NCBI GenBank assembly: GCA_947561395.2
Contig: OX387183.1
Location: forward strand, 5,079,883-5,143,882
Direction of reading: 5' to 3'
DNA: 64,000 bases
From: Buxus sempervirens
Taxonomy: Eukaryota; Streptophyta; Magnoliopsida; Buxales; Buxaceae
A program made the position numbers and the translations under genes. The notes under the pieces are model-generated. The model was not told where the DNA came from. It saw only the letters and a program-made list of their open reading frames with translations, and did not search any database. Positions 20,322 through 33,066 of this stretch are shown in pieces (the first letter of the stretch is position 1; each line of letters starts with the position of its first letter).

Positions 20322-23300
20322 TGTAAGCACCTCATTTTTGCGCTCCCAAGAAGCCAGAAATGCAGAACTCGGCTAAAAGGTCAAACCCTGAGGGGTGGAA
20401 AAGTTGACCTTTTAATCAGATAAAATTTGGCCGCATCACTTTATCTCAATGGAGGGAGAATCCCGACACGAGTCCAACGCAACTGGGTTTGCAGGAATCG
20501 GAGTTCGGATGAAGGATCTAAGGGCGGTCAAACTTGAGGGAAAGCCGAGAGTTGACTTTTCCTCGAATTCCATGCCAAATATCTTGACCTACGCCATTGG
20601 ATAGAGAATCCCGACACGAGTCCAACGCAACTGGGTTTGCAGGAATCGGAGTCCGGATGAAGGATCTAAGGACAGTCAAACTTGAGGGAAAGCTGAGAGT
20701 TGACTTTTCCTCGAATTCCGTGCCAAATATCTTGACCTACGCCATTGGATAGAGAATCCTGACACGAGTCCAACACAACTGGGTTTGCAGGAATCGGAGT
20801 CCGGATGAAGATCCCAAGGGCAGTCAAACTTGAGGAAAAGCCGAGAGTTGACTTTTCCTCGGAATCCGTGCCAAGTGCTTAGCCCCATGTCATTAAATAG
20901 AGGGCTCCGATATGAGTCCAACGCAATTGAGTTGGCTCAAATCAGAGTTCAGACGAGTGAGATATAAGCTGTCAAAGTTCCCGAGCAGCAAAGACGGGAA
21001 CTGCACATGTGGCGCAGAAGCTGCACACGTGGCAGCCAATGCAGCAAAATATCTCGGGGACTAAATCTTAAATATCCAAAGTTTGATAAAAATCTCAGGG
21101 ACTAAACTGAAATTCGCAGGGACCGATTTGTAATTGTCAAAAAGTGTCGAATCGGTCGAATCGGTCAAGTCGAGGGCATTTTGGTAATTTTCCAACTTTT
21201 ATCCGGCCTTGAAGGCCGGATACACTGCTCCTCCTTCATATCCGGAATGAAGGCCGGATACAAGAAGATATTCGCGCGATTTTCGCGCCACTTGACCGAC
21301 AAATTCGCGGCGGCATTAAAATTCGAAATGATCATTCATGTATCCGGCCTGAGTTGTCGGATACAAAGAAGAGCTAGTGTATCCGGCCTTCAAGGCTGGA
21401 TAAGGGGAAGACTTAGTGTATCCGGCCTGAGTTGCCGGATACATTAAGTTTTCTATATAAGCCAAACCAGCAGCTCATTTCGGGAGAGGCTTTTGTTTCT
21501 TTGGTTTCCCAGCTCTCTTCTCTCACCTACCCACCCCGAATCCCATCTCCCTCACCTCTCTCAACCCTCTTTCACCTCCAAGCAAAGATCAAAGCCATCC
21601 AAGCCTAGGCCTTCCTCTCCCTTTCCTTTTTCTGGTGGAAGAAAGGAAGAAGAACTGTTTTTCTGAGAAAAAAGGGGGTTCCAGCTGCTGTCCAGCTCCA
21701 AGGAGGTACCCATACGTTGCTCAAGAGGTCAAGAACCCTCAGGTAAGGCTCCCTAGCACATTGTAACCATCATATATTAAATGTAGATTTTTCTGTTTTC
21801 TTTCCTTCCATTTTGTTTTCTTGCTCTGCATGGCCTTTATTTTAGCATGATCTATGCATGTTTTGGTGTTCCTCTCATGGCATGGAGTCACCACACGTAG
21901 GGTGCTCACGTAGGCTAGTTTGGGGAGCACAAAAACCCAAGATATATACCCTTTAATGCCTTACGACTGTGGCTGTGGGGCTTATTCCAAGTAGTTTTTT
22001 TTGTTAAGGAGTATGTTCCTCCCTTCCCCATCTGATGTACCCCTTAAATAACCCCTATGTTTTCCCTTCTTCTCCTTTTCAAATGGAATGCATGAATGTA
22101 GTTCTTAGGACCTTGCTGTGAAATACATATGGCATGTGCTAGTGTAGGCTTTGTTCCTTTGCATACAAGTAGTTAGCCTTGGATCCAAGCATGCCCCCCA
22201 TTCCCCTTCCCTCTTGCTGGAAGCCATGAAAGAAGCCAAGGAAGGCTTCTTCATCCAACCTGATCCTACGTAGGCCTTCACAGGGGCCCACAAGACTCTT
22301 AGAATGTCCCTGGAGCCCCCTGGGATCAATCCCAAAAGGCCAAAACCCAAAAACTCCAATTCCAGGGTGATCCGGCAACTCAGGCCGGATCACCTGAGGC
22401 CCTGGTATATTTGGCAACTAAGGCCGGATAACCTAGGGCCTCTGTGTATCCGGCCAGAGTCACCGGCAGACCCTGTGTATCCGGCCTGAGTTGCCGGATA
22501 CACACAGCAGCATGAATTTTTGCATATTCTGTTCCTTTGCCGAATTTTGAACTAATTTGTGTTAAAGCCAACGAACCAACAGGGTTTCCGGGCCTTCCGG
22601 AAACCCAAGATGGGACTTGGACCAACCGGTCTAACTTGGTACAATGGTGGGCCTTCCAACGGGGCCCACCAAGCCCAATGAGCACCAAAGCATGTTAACT
22701 AAACAACCTAAGTAAAATGAACCTATCTAATCGGATGGGCCAAACCGGATGCGGCCCGCCCGGATCAGGATGTATGAAATGAATGCATAAACTGTGTGGT
22801 TTGGCCGAGACCATGGGCTAGGGCTTGTCGGGCCCGCTAAAGCCCGCCAACCGAACCAAGTTAGGGTGCAAGCCCTAACTTCCAAGGAACTGGGCTTTCA
22901 AAGCCCGAGGCCTGGATCATGGGCCCCAAGCCCAATGATCAGCCCACTTTGACGAATTAAAATAAGATAAATAAAATTGCTTGGCCACCATGTGGGCTCA
23001 CCTAAAGGGCCCACAAACCAATCCAGCCCACCACTCACATGAAAGCCACTTAAGCTTAAAACTTAAACCCTAAATAAAACCAATTCCTTATCCAAAGCCT
23101 ACAGGGCCTCCTAGGGTTAGACGGAGGCCCACCAAGGGCCCACGGGCCAACTCAAGCCCATCCAGGACACCAGTTGGGCCTTCCAACAGGGCCCACCCCA
23201 AACAGACCCAGATCACTTAAAGATAAACAAAGATAAAATTAAACTAAAGGGACCCACACCACTCAGGTGGTCCCACAAAGACTTAATTCAATCGCATGCT

Positions 23301-23553
23301 GGTTTAGGAATCAGGTGAAGATCAATTAGAAAAGTTGACTCAAATCAGGGAACCCACGGAACCCGTCATCCGACCGGGTGGATTGGGGTGTCTATGGACT
23401 TCTCCAGCCCACAACCGAGAACCAACCTTAGAATCTCAAGCCGCAGACCAAGAGCCCTAATTAGACAAGATTAGGCACCCATGTGTCCGCCTGCACCCCA
23501 TCAGGCGGTGGCGACTCCCACTCACCCCGTGCCGCGTTTCCCACGCGCGCACA
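20322..23553 (+). repeat. LTR-B: 3' LTR of element B (subfamily II, 3,232 bp)
   Basis: TGTAAGCACC...GCGCGCACA. It has three 148-bp U3 units (starts at 20,447, 20,595 and 20,743, with the diverged end at 20,891), palindromes at 21,200-21,443 (last three exactly 39 bp apart: 21,339, 21,378, 21,417), a TATA box TCTATATAAG near 21,452, a CTCAG|GTAAGG donor-like site (GT at 21,743), a second palindrome block (22,366-22,502) and a GGCCCA-rich end. The region just after the TATA box differs from LTR-A but matches LTR-D. Confidence 0.87.
21200..21443. repeat. Palindrome array upstream of the LTR-B TATA box
   Basis: Five inverted repeats. Arms here are mostly ATCCGGCCT...AGGCCGGAT rather than the ATCCGGACT...AGTCCGGAT of LTR-A, i.e. 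both arms changed together. Spacing of the last three is 39 bp. Confidence 0.83.
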
Positions 23554-24067
23554 ACTTGGAATTTTGTTAAAAAGAGAAATAAGTTTGTCCGCATTCGACA
23601 TAACCCTGTTTCCCCAAACAAAAAAATTAAAATTAAAAATTTGCATATTCGACACATATGGAAGAAAATCGGGGACTTGTTGAAAAAGCATAAAAAATTC
23701 ATAGGCCTGATATGTGATGTTCTTGATGAAGATTAGCCATGGAATCAATTATTATTAGGGAAACACTCATGATAAGACTAGAGCGATGAGATACGTTGCA
23801 AGAGTTAAATGCAAAATATAATGATCTAAGGATTTGAACTTGTTCAGCACACCAAAAACAAATTGCAAGAAGTAGAAGAGGTAACAAAAACAATTAACAG
23901 AGGAGAAATGAACAGAGGAGCAAAACCAACAAACAAAAATAAAAAATGAAAAAGGCAATTGCAACTGAAGACACACATCAACACAGGAACTTCATATTCG
24001 AGAATTGCAACTGAAGACACATCAACACAGGAACTTCATATTCGAGAATTCCACCTCACCTGCTCTA
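23554..24067. other. Unassigned sequence with a 46-bp tandem duplication
   Basis: AT-rich flank of element B. A unit beginning AATTGCAACTGAAGACACA at 23,957 is repeated with small changes at 24,003, to about 24,047. Nothing else recognised. Confidence 0.5.
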
Positions 24068-24481
24068 CGTGTCATGTTGTGCGAAGGTTGGTCCTAGCAC
24101 TGTCACAGTGAGGAAACACCTCGAAAGAGCGGTGTTTGACGGGAAACCTTTGATGCTCCATTCGTCTAAGAACTTCAGCATGTCAATTTTGTAGAAGTAA
24201 TGGGAAGCATAGCACACGATCACTACCGAAAGCTTTCGTGCGATCCAACAACAAATGGTGTCTTAGGCTTTGAAATCGGGGCGGTGGAATGCGAAACCAC
24301 CGCTGTTGAAGAATAATAACATCGGAAGCGTTATGCCATCAGAGGTTTGTGTTGGGACGAAGAGATGGAAATAGGGCTTTTGGGAAGGTTCGATAGTGAA
24401 GTCGGAGATTGCAATGCCCTCGAGAGGTTTAACGGTGGGACGATTCTTGCCATGAAGGAAATCCATAACATAGCAGCCCAA
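24068..24481 (-). pseudogene. Carboxylesterase (CXE, alpha/beta-hydrolase) pseudogene fragment
   Basis: Read on the minus strand, 24,481-24,263 encodes a segment like plant CXE/GID1-type esterases (SDFTIEPSQ, then HLFVPTQ, then LPMLLFFNSGGFAF). The oxyanion-hole motif expected as HGGG reads NSGG. After FKA there is a stop. Further matching pieces follow (ending DMLKFLDEW, then LSRCFL), but the GDSAGG serine motif is replaced and the stretch between is shortened. No intact frame. I infer a dead fragment most like the carboxylesterase-18 group. The subgroup is a guess. Confidence 0.6.
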
Positions 24482-26180
24482 GGAAAAGTTGGAGCAGCGT
24501 CTGGCATCGATGACAATTTGATTAAGCTTCTATATGGCGTGTGCCCCTGGAAATTTACGCTGGGAGATTTGATGAAGCTTCTGGACGTTGTGGTGGTCGA
24601 GGAGGGGTCGGGAGCCTTCTAGACCTTTCTTCACGATGGAAGGCTTTTTTGGGAAAAAAAGTAGCGAAAATTCCTATTGTCGACACGTTAGAGGAAGAGG
24701 GAGATTTAGAGGTTCAGGTTTGGACGCCAAGGCCGCAGGAGGCTACCATGTGAGCCTAAGGCAGTCAGCTTTAATGTAAGGGAAAATTATGGAAAAGAGT
24801 AATTTTTCAAGAATATTTATAAAAACATGCTACTAAGATCCGAATTTGCAAAAAAAGTCCACTTTTCAAGATTAATTGCTCTGCAGGGTCAGTGGACTGT
24901 TGGCCTTTTGCAAATGGCAAAATTGCCCCTGTTTAAAAGAGGGGGAAGGAGAGGGAAACACGTGATTTCCCTTCCTTCTTCCCCAAAATCCCATTTTTGC
25001 TCATACCATCTTAACGAAAACCATCAAACTAGTCAGTCAGATGCCATTGCCGTTTGTTTCCATCTCTCTCTCCCTCTCTCATTACACCGTTAGAACGAGA
25101 AGGTTGAACGAAAAGGCATGGATGCTTGGTCAAAACCCTTCCTTCTTCACACACTCGTTGCTGTTCGTTTTCATCCTTCACGCTCGTTGCGGTTGATATC
25201 GCCGTCCACGAGGCATCGCTATCGAGAATCTCGTCATCGTCCACTAGCTCGCCGCCATCCACATTTGAATAAGCGTCGTCGGTTGCTACTGATTTTGTCG
25301 CCATTAAGAGGTGTGCAGATTTTAATTTAATAAATTTTGTTATTTGAACAAAAAGCCCGAATCCCCAATGTTGCCTATGCGAAAAAGAGGCATGGTTTTA
25401 TGTGCAAAGGTATTGTTTCCATGAGTTTCTATTAATTCTGTTGTAGATGGAACAGAACCAAGTTGGCGTTCATTATTGTTTTGTGATTCTTGATTTTTTT
25501 GTGGGAAATATTAAAGGATGTATTCGTGTTTTTGAGGGATACTTTCAGTTTTTATTTAGATGGTAAAAAGAGTCAAATGTTGATTCTGGAATATAGTAGT
25601 CTGAACAGTATGCTCCTTTGGTGTTTATGGTCATGCATGGGAACTTGGAATAACAGCATATTTCATTCCATCTTAGCTCTTTTTTGTGGATGGAATAATT
25701 TGTTTAAAACAGGTTGCATCACCGAATACTGAAATTTTTTAGGAAATAGATCACCCAGTAACATCAAGATTGCTTTTATATAGGTATATATGATAACACT
25801 TTGCTGTTAGGAGTGAATTTTATCTTTTCAGGAAATTGAATAGTAGGTATTCTATGCTGGAGAAATTTTGCTTGTGCTGGTAAAATTTCGTTGATTCTGG
25901 TGGATTCTTTGGGGTTAGAAAGAACCCTTTTTTTCTGTCCACCACAAGCAGCATGCTGATTATCAACGATATTGATGACATGGTTGTTGTGCCATCAATA
26001 TTGTCGTGATTTTGCACAGCACCTGCGGTGGGGTGGGTGAGATCGTTAAAAAAAAAGAAAGAATAGAAACATAGAGAGGGAGGGAGGGAGAAGATTGGAG
26101 GGCCAATTGGTTTCTTAGAGGCAGGTCAGAATAAAAAAAATAAAAGAAAAAACTCTCTATTGAAACCACCTTTTTTTGGT
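24482..26180. other. Unassigned region
   Basis: No gene recognised. The open frames at 25,029-25,330 on both strands look like shadows. A purine-rich run (GGGAGGGAGGGAG, near 26,076) sits close to where element C stops. Confidence 0.4.
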
Positions 26181-27408
26181 GTCGGACCACAGCAAACAAT
26201 TACAACTTGCCATCAAGGGCGAAAATTTACAAGGTATTTACAAGACTGCAAAGAATTCATCCTTAAGGCTGTTGGGAGCCAAAAGGAAGGGTACAAGTTG
26301 CTTTTGAAGCAGGTAGGCTGAAAATCCCTAGATCTAGGGTTTAGTGCCCCTGTGCTGATCTGGCATGCTCTCATCTGCTTATCTGATCTGGCCGGCTTTC
26401 GTCTGCTCTGAAAGACCAACCTGAACTTGAAGTGCTCCTAGCGGACTCTAATGGGTCAGGACCCATAGCGCATAGGACTCCATGCATGGATCTGGGGTGG
26501 TTCCCCTGATCATAATTTGGTGAGCTTCCTAAATTAGGGCTAAGGCGGCCCATGATCTAGGGTTTACTCCATTTAATGCCAAAAGCGGGGGTTGCTGCCC
26601 CTGATGGACTCTGAATTTTATTCCAATTTTATTCATCATTCACATCCTACTCACCCTCTCATGCTCGACACAAAGTTTGTTCAGAAACGTTAGGTGGGGG
26701 AGGATACCCAGCCCGAGACATAAGCTTACAAGGGTCTGGACCAGTACTAGATCCCCGCGTGCCACGGCAAGAAACCAGTAGTGCTAGTGGACTCCAGAAA
26801 ACTGGGGGGATGGGTTTACCCTGCTTTCCCCGGCAAGCCACGGGAGCGTAGGTGCTAATACCATCCCAAAACTCAGTTTATAGTAAGAAGAAGGGTAGGC
26901 TGCTAGAGAGGTCTACGTTTTGGTAAAGAAGTTGCAATATTCGATTCGCTCATCTATCAAAGGTCGGATCATTCACGCATCCTCCCTCGTGCGTGTCACC
27001 CCACGCAGTTCCATTAATGCGGGAATTAAGTTCATGTCTACATGACTATCCATCCACGATGTGGTGGTGTGCTCGTGTGTGCAGTTGGGCTGCGTGCTGT
27101 GCCTATATGGGTGAGTTTTGTCTGGATTTAGGTGATAAAGGAATCCCTACTGCCTTGTATAGCAAAGTGCAGAATTGGCACGTTTTACGATGTCCTGGGA
27201 GAATCCCCAGGTAAGTGGAGGGTCACAGGGGACCACTTAAATTCCACTTGCCTTAGGCAATTATCGCGTCCTTGTGACAGGACTCCCCAGGATTACGTAT
27301 TTACGCGTATTCCGTACCTTGCTAAGCGAGGTAGCAAGAGTTCCTAAATATCGCCTAAGTCCCTCTTAAGCTGACTTGGTCCTAAACAGGGTCCTACTGG
27401 GCTGAGTG
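26181..27408 (-). other. Leader (5' untranslated region) of element C
   Basis: Collinear with the element D leader at high identity. It contains short open frames that also exist in D, but the DNA is equally conserved outside them. Confidence 0.7.
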
Positions 27409-27427
27409 GTCCCCAGCGGAGTCGCCA
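27409..27427 (-). other. Primer binding site of element C
   Basis: On the minus strand TGGCGACTCCGCTGGGGAC, three bases after the LTR end. It is the complement of the 3' end plus CCA of a plant tRNA-Arg as I recall that tRNA, the primer type described for Ogre elements. Identical to the site in element D. Confidence 0.75.
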
Positions 27428-27430
27428 GGC

Positions 27431-30400
27431 TGTGCGCGCGTGGGAAACGCGGCACGGGGTAATCGGAGTCGCCACCGCCTGATGGGGTGCAGGCGAACAC
27501 CTGGGTGCCTAATCTTGTCTATTTAGGGCTTTTGGGTCTGCGGCTTGAGATTCTAAGGTTGGTTCTCGGTTGCAGGCTGGGGAAATCCGTAGACACCCCA
27601 ATCCACCCCGTCGGATGACGGGTCCCGTGGGTTCCCTATCTTGAGTCAGCTCTCTAACTTTGGTTCTCACCCGATTCCTAATCCCGCATGCTTTTTGGTT
27701 AAGTCTTGGTGGGACCGCCTGAGTGGTGTAGGTCCCTTTAGTTGATTTTATCTTGGTTTTACTTAAGTTATCTGGGTCTGTTTGGGTGGGCCCTGTTGGA
27801 AGGCCCACGGTGCCCTTGGTGGGCTTGGGTAAGCCCATGTGCCCATGTGGGCCTCTGTTTAAGCCTAGGAGGCCCTGTGGACTTTGGTTAAGTATGTTGG
27901 TTTTATTCAGTTTGTTCAAGTTGGATACTTAAGTGATTTCCATGCAAGAAGCGGGCCGGCACTGATTTGTGGGCCCCTAGGTGGGCCCCCATGTTGGTTG
28001 CCAAAATGTCTTTAATTTATCTTATTTAAATTCACCCAGGTGGGTTGGATGTTGGGCTTGGGGCCTGTAGTCCAAATTTGGGCTTTAGAAAGCCCAGTCC
28101 CTTGAGGCTTAGGGTTTGCACCCTTCCTTGGTTAGGTTAATGGGCTTTGGCGGGCCCGATAGGCCCTAGCCCTAGGTCTCGGCCAAACCATGCTACTTAT
28201 TACATATCATGCTACACAAAATGGGTTCGGGGTGGGCCACATTAGGCTTGGCCCACTTGGTTCAGTTAATTACTTTAAGTTGCTTAATTGCATGCCTAAG
28301 AAGTTTATTGGGCTTGGTGGGCCCCGTTGGAAGGCCCACAAGTGTTTCCAAGTTGGACATCGGTCCAAGTCCCAAATTGGGTTTCCGGGTGGACCGGAAA
28401 CCCTGTTGGTTTATTTGATTTGGTTCAAATCACCACAAAATTCGGCCAAAGAACATCAAAACTCACAAAATTAACATTTCCGCATGTATCCGGCCTTGGT
28501 GGCCGGATACGCATGGGCCCTAGGTGATCCGGCCTGAGTTGCCGGATCACCACAAAAATGGCCTTTTTCGGGCTTTGGCCATTGGGATGGTTTCCAGGGA
28601 CTTCCTAGGGCCTTCTACTAACCATGTGGGCCCTTGGGCAGGCCCACATTGGTTCTGGTTCGAGGTGGCAACTCCTTCTAGTTGCCTTTTTGGCTTCCTA
28701 ACACAAATCAGATGGCAAGGTGGGGGCGCGGGGCTGCTGCCCCTCCCCACTTCTTCTAAATCATACAACAGCAGTTAAGGGGACCTGGGGATTTTGATGG
28801 GGCATGCTTGCATGGATCATGGCAGCGGATAAGTGGGGGTGGGGGGTCATGCCTTGGCACTTGAAGAAGACAGCAGATCACTAGAAACAATAATGCATTC
28901 ACACCAATAAACAGTAGGTCATAGGGGAAAGGTAACAGGCTCACATGCATAGGGAAAGTACAGCTAACAACAAGGGGGTTGGGGGAACATGCGTCGACAC
29001 ACAAAGGCATACAGCAGGTTCTTGAGGAAAGGGGCATGCTCATATATGTACATACATGTATAAGACCACAAGACAGCAAATAACCGAGGTGAAATTAGTG
29101 CCCACCAATCGGTGGCACGCTTAGTTTAGTAAAAAATCAGCAGCTGTCCCTGTGGCCTTGCTGGACTTAACATGCATGGATGTGGGGTGGGGAACAGCAT
29201 GCAAGCATGGACCAAGGCTACAAACAGCAAAGTTCAATTTATACGCATATGCAATACAAGTAAACAAAAGAAAGAAAGAAGCAAAACCTGCTGTGCCGAG
29301 AGGAGCAGCAGTAATCGTAGTATCTAAGAATGCCAAAAAGGGTGCCATAGGCATAGCCTAAAAGAAGGGAATGGAGGGGGGCATGCATGGCTCTTGGGAC
29401 TAAAACCATGGTGAGTTGTGGTACACTTGGAAATGACCACACAGCCAATGTAAAGGGAGGGCTGGGCTTGGATGGTAGTGCTGCTGCTGTTCCCAGCAGC
29501 AGCTCATGCAAGTGCCTATAGTGGGCTAGGGGGTGAGGGGGACGTGCTCGCATGCATGCACCAAAAACACAGCAAGTAATTAGTGTAAAATCCTTGCACA
29601 CAATGGGTAACAGACATACTTTAACAATAAAGAAGCAGCAGATTAAAAAAACAAGATGCATCCCCTCCTAATAACCACTACCAAGCAAGCACATGGCATA
29701 AAAAAAAAGATAAGAAAGGAAACCTAGAGCAGGGCTACGACCAGCAGCTCATTTATCAAAAAAAACATAGAAAGATGAGAAGAGAGAGGAAATGGGAAGG
29801 GAATGGGGGCTAATACATGGGTACATTAGATTGTAAAGTAAGAAGGAACATGCTCCTTCTGAGAAAAAAACTTAACATTAACCCACGGCCAGCAACCACA
29901 GGAGATTAAAAATATGTTAAAAATGAACTCCCATGCTTCCCTAAAGACCCTACGAAGACTTCTTACTGGTGGTGGTTCTCATGCCATGACCAAACAGTAA
30001 AACACATGCTCAAGTTACCACATAAAGGAAGTCATGCAAAGGGGATAAGAGAGGAGAAGAACCAATCATAGAAAAACCTGATTTTTAAATTTGTGTAATG
30101 AATCGTGATGAGGAACCTCACCTGGTGGTGCTTGAGCACTTGTGCAGGGTGGAGACCACTTCTGGAGGTGGTACAGCAGCTGGGGGTTGCTTCTTCTTGC
30201 ACCAACAGCAACCAGCCCCTCCTTGTTGGAGTGTGGGTGAAGAGGGAGAAGGGTGAGAATAGCTTGGGGTGGTGTGGGGAGGTAGTGGAGGCAAATGGGG
30301 TGGGAGGGAGGAGCAATCGGACGGGGACAAGTGGTGGAGGAAGGCAAAAAAGAAGCCAAGGAAGCTAACCCTTGGAAAGGGGGCTGCTGCCCCCTTTTAT

Positions 30401-31386
30401 AGAAATCTTAATGTATCCGGACTTGGAGTCCGGATACACTATGCCCCATGTGTATCCGGCCTCCAAGGCTGGATACACTAAGCCTCATGTGTATCCGGTC
30501 TTGAAGACCAGATACAAACATAATAATTGCCAAAATTTAACTCCGCCGCGAATTTGTCGGAGAATCGGCGCGAATCTCGCCGAGCAAATCTTCATATCCG
30601 GCCTTGGAGTCCGGATATACACAAGGGTATGTGTATCCGGTATATTTGACAGGATACAAATAAAAAAATTACGGATTTGCCCTTCGACTTGACCGATTCG
30701 ATCGATTTGACACTTTTGGATATCTACGGATTGCCCCGTACGAATTTCGGTTTAGTCCCTGAGATATTTGATGATTTTTGGATATTTAAGATTTAGTCCC
30801 TGAGATATTTTGCTGCGTTGGCTGCCACGTGTGCAGCTTCTGCGCCACGTGTGCAGTTTCTGGCTTTGCTGCTCGGGAAGTTTGACAGCTCATATCTCAC
30901 TCATCTGAACTCCGATTTGAGCAAACTCAATCGTGTTGAACTCGTATCGGAGCCCTCTATTTAATGACATGGGGCTAAGCACTTGGCACGGATCTCGAGG
31001 AAAAGTCAACTCTCAGCTTTCCCCCAAGTTTGACTGCCCTTGGAACCTTCATCCGGACTCCGATTCCTGCAAACCCAGTTGCGTTGGAACCGTGACGAGA
31101 TTCTTTATCCAATGGCATAGATCAAAGCATTTGGCACGGAATTCGAGGAAAAGTCAACTCTCAGCTTTCCCCCAAGTTTGACTGCCCTTGGAACCTTCAT
31201 CCGGACTCCGATTCCTGCAAACCCAGTTGCGTTGGATCCGTGTCAAGATTCTCTATCCATTGAGATAAAGTAATGCGGCCAAATTTTATTTGATTAAAAG
31301 GTCAACTTTCCACCCCTCAGGTTTTGACTTTTTAGCCGGATTCTGCATTTTTGGCTTTTTGGGAGCGCAAAAATGAGGTGCTTACA
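27431..31386 (-). repeat. LTR-C (subfamily I, 3,956 bp)
   Basis: Minus-strand start TGTAAGCACC at 31,386, end ...GCGCGCACA at 27,431. It has two 148-bp U3 units (anchors at 31,262, 31,114 and 30,966), palindromes at 30,412-30,657 (30,412, 30,451 and 30,490 exactly 39 bp apart), a TATA box (TATAAAAGGG, near 30,398), CACCAG|GTGAGG donor-like bases (GT at 30,121-30,120), a CTG/CAG inverted repeat near 29,480 and a second palindrome pair at 28,485-28,551. Confidence 0.86.
30412..30657. repeat. Palindrome array in LTR-C
   Basis: Five inverted repeats with ATCCGG...CCGGAT cores (some degraded). The three nearest the TATA box are spaced 39 bp. Confidence 0.8.
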
Positions 31387-31904
31387 CCTGGTTCACAAGT
31401 GCACATGATCACATGATTTTTACTTTTGCCCTCTTGAGCTTTGTTGCCATTTTGCTTTGGTACCTGCATTTTAGTTTTAGAAATAATAGGGAATTTCTGG
31501 TAGGTGCTCAATGGACACAATATTTTCGTTGACATTGTGAAGCCCAAACTTTATACCGATGTGTGGTTGCCAGTGGTAAGAGGTCCTCCTGATCCCAAAC
31601 CTAACACTTGAATCACTTATGTGTGGATATTACCAAAGACGCAATGGCAATGCCCACTGCTAGATGCCAATCTTATTTTCATTATTTCTGTGATACTTGA
31701 CAAAAATGTTATATGGTTGCTGGAACTCTTTGTTGAGTGTGAACTTATGGGTTCATGCTCTCTCAGTTTTGATTATTGTATGTTGTTAATATGAATTTCA
31801 TTGTTCCTATCAATTTATTTGAATTTTAAAAGTTTAATGCAAGGTGTTTTACAAAGGTTATATAGTGATTATTAGGAATGCTAGATGCTATTCAATCAGA
31901 ACAT
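31387..31904. other. Unassigned unique-looking sequence
   Basis: About 520 bp between element C and the minisatellite. Nothing recognised on either strand. Confidence 0.4.
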
Positions 31905-32880
31905 TTGATGCATTCGAGTCCCACGTTTGCTGCGCTCTAGTCACACGTTTATAGATCTAGAATTGGCTACGCTCGAGTCCCACGTTTACAGCGCTTGAGT
32001 ATCATGTTCGATGCGCTCGAGTCCCACGTTGGAGCCTCATGAGTCGGACATTTGATGCATTTGAGTCCCACGTAAACTAGGTCAAGTCCCACATTTAAAG
32101 ATATGGAATTGGAGGCTCTTGAGTCTAATGTTTGATGCACTCGATTCCCACGTAAAATGTGCTCAAGTCCAATGTACGTTACGCTCGAGTCCAACGTAAA
32201 ATAGCTGAAGTCCCATGTTTGATGCGCTCGAGTCCATAGTATGCTACGCTCGAGTCCATTCGAGTCTGATGTTTGATGTGCTTAAGTCCCACTTAAACTA
32301 GCTTGAGTCCCATGTTTGATGCGCTTGAGTCCATAGTATGCTACGCTCGAGTCCATTCGAGTCCGATGTTTGATGCGCTCGAGTCCCATTTAAACTAGCT
32401 CGAGTCCTTAGTTTTCTCACTTGAGTCTCATGTATGCTACACTCAAGTCCAACTTAAAATAGCTCGAGTCCCATGTTTGATGCACTCTAGTCTCATGTAT
32501 GCTACGCTCGAGTCTAATCGAGTCCGATGTTTGATGTGCTCAAGTCCCACTTAAACTAGCTCGAGTCCTTAGTTTTCTCACTTGAGTCCCATGTATGCTA
32601 CGTTCGAGTCTAATGTAAAAGAGCTTGAGTCCCATGTTTGATGCACTCGAGTCCCACGTAAACTAGCTCATGTCCCATGTATGATGTACTCGAGTCCCAT
32701 GAAAAAAGGCACTCGATTACCACGTAAAATGCGCTCAAGTCCTACGTATGCTATGCTCGAGTCCATAGTAAAATATGATCGAGTCCCATGTTTGATGCCC
32801 TCAAGTCCCATGTTTGTTGTGCTCGAGTCCCATGTTTGATGTGCCCATGAGTCACGGTCAATGCGCACGGGTTTGACACA
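31905..32880. repeat. Degenerate minisatellite with CTCGAGTCC core
   Basis: About 1 kb of short units (roughly 20-25 bp) of the type TTTGATGCGCTCGAGTCC, with variants CTTGAGTCC, CTCAAGTCC and ATGCTACGCTCGAGTCC. Blocks such as GTTTGATGCGCTCGAGTCC alternate with CATGTATGCTACGCTCGAGTC. Open frames here on the minus strand simply reflect the repeat. Confidence 0.8.
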
Positions 32881-33066
32881 AAATGTGGTCCATGTGCGGA
32901 CTAAAGCACGTGTTTTCCTTTATTACGCCACGTATAGGTTTTTTGTTGAGCAACCTGCAAGTGTTGTACAGCCAACGTGTTTCACAGGGGCATGACTCTC
33001 GAATTGTTTATAAATTTGAGTGTTTCTAATGAGCAAATTGTTCGCTACCTACTTTGCATAGGAGGA

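Larger units (their letters stand above)
14062..23553 (+). mobile_element. Element B: older copy of the same family, 3' part only
   Basis: The sequence matches element A from A's position about 3,748 onward and runs through pol, the 3' non-coding region, a polypurine tract (20,309-20,317) and a 3' LTR (20,322-23,553). It has no gag, protease or primer site in the window. Its LTR (3,232 bp) is a different subfamily from LTR-A. The abrupt start inside pol, right after a complete LTR, fits interruption by element A; B's missing 5' half should lie upstream of the window. Confidence 0.85.
26181..31386 (-). mobile_element. Element C: 5' LTR, primer site and leader of the same family, truncated
   Basis: Minus strand. 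LTR-C (31,386 down to 27,431) is followed by a tRNA-Arg primer site and about 1.2 kb of leader homologous to the leader of element D (62,037-63,280). Homology stops near 26,181 at a GTCCGACACC-like sequence. All coding sequence and the 3' LTR are absent. The base pairs outside the 5' end are CCTGG. Confidence 0.82.

Noticed and set aside
24263..24481. Functional gibberellin-receptor-like or esterase gene
   Set aside because: Catalytic motifs are lost and the frame is stopped.
25029..25330. Overlapping frames on both strands as a gene
   Set aside because: Each looks like the complement of the other, with low complexity and no recognisable domain.
31967..32868. Minus-strand frames with repeated WDSS/GLE words as a repeat protein
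   Set aside because: They arise from the minisatellite and are broken repeatedly, with no start or splice context.
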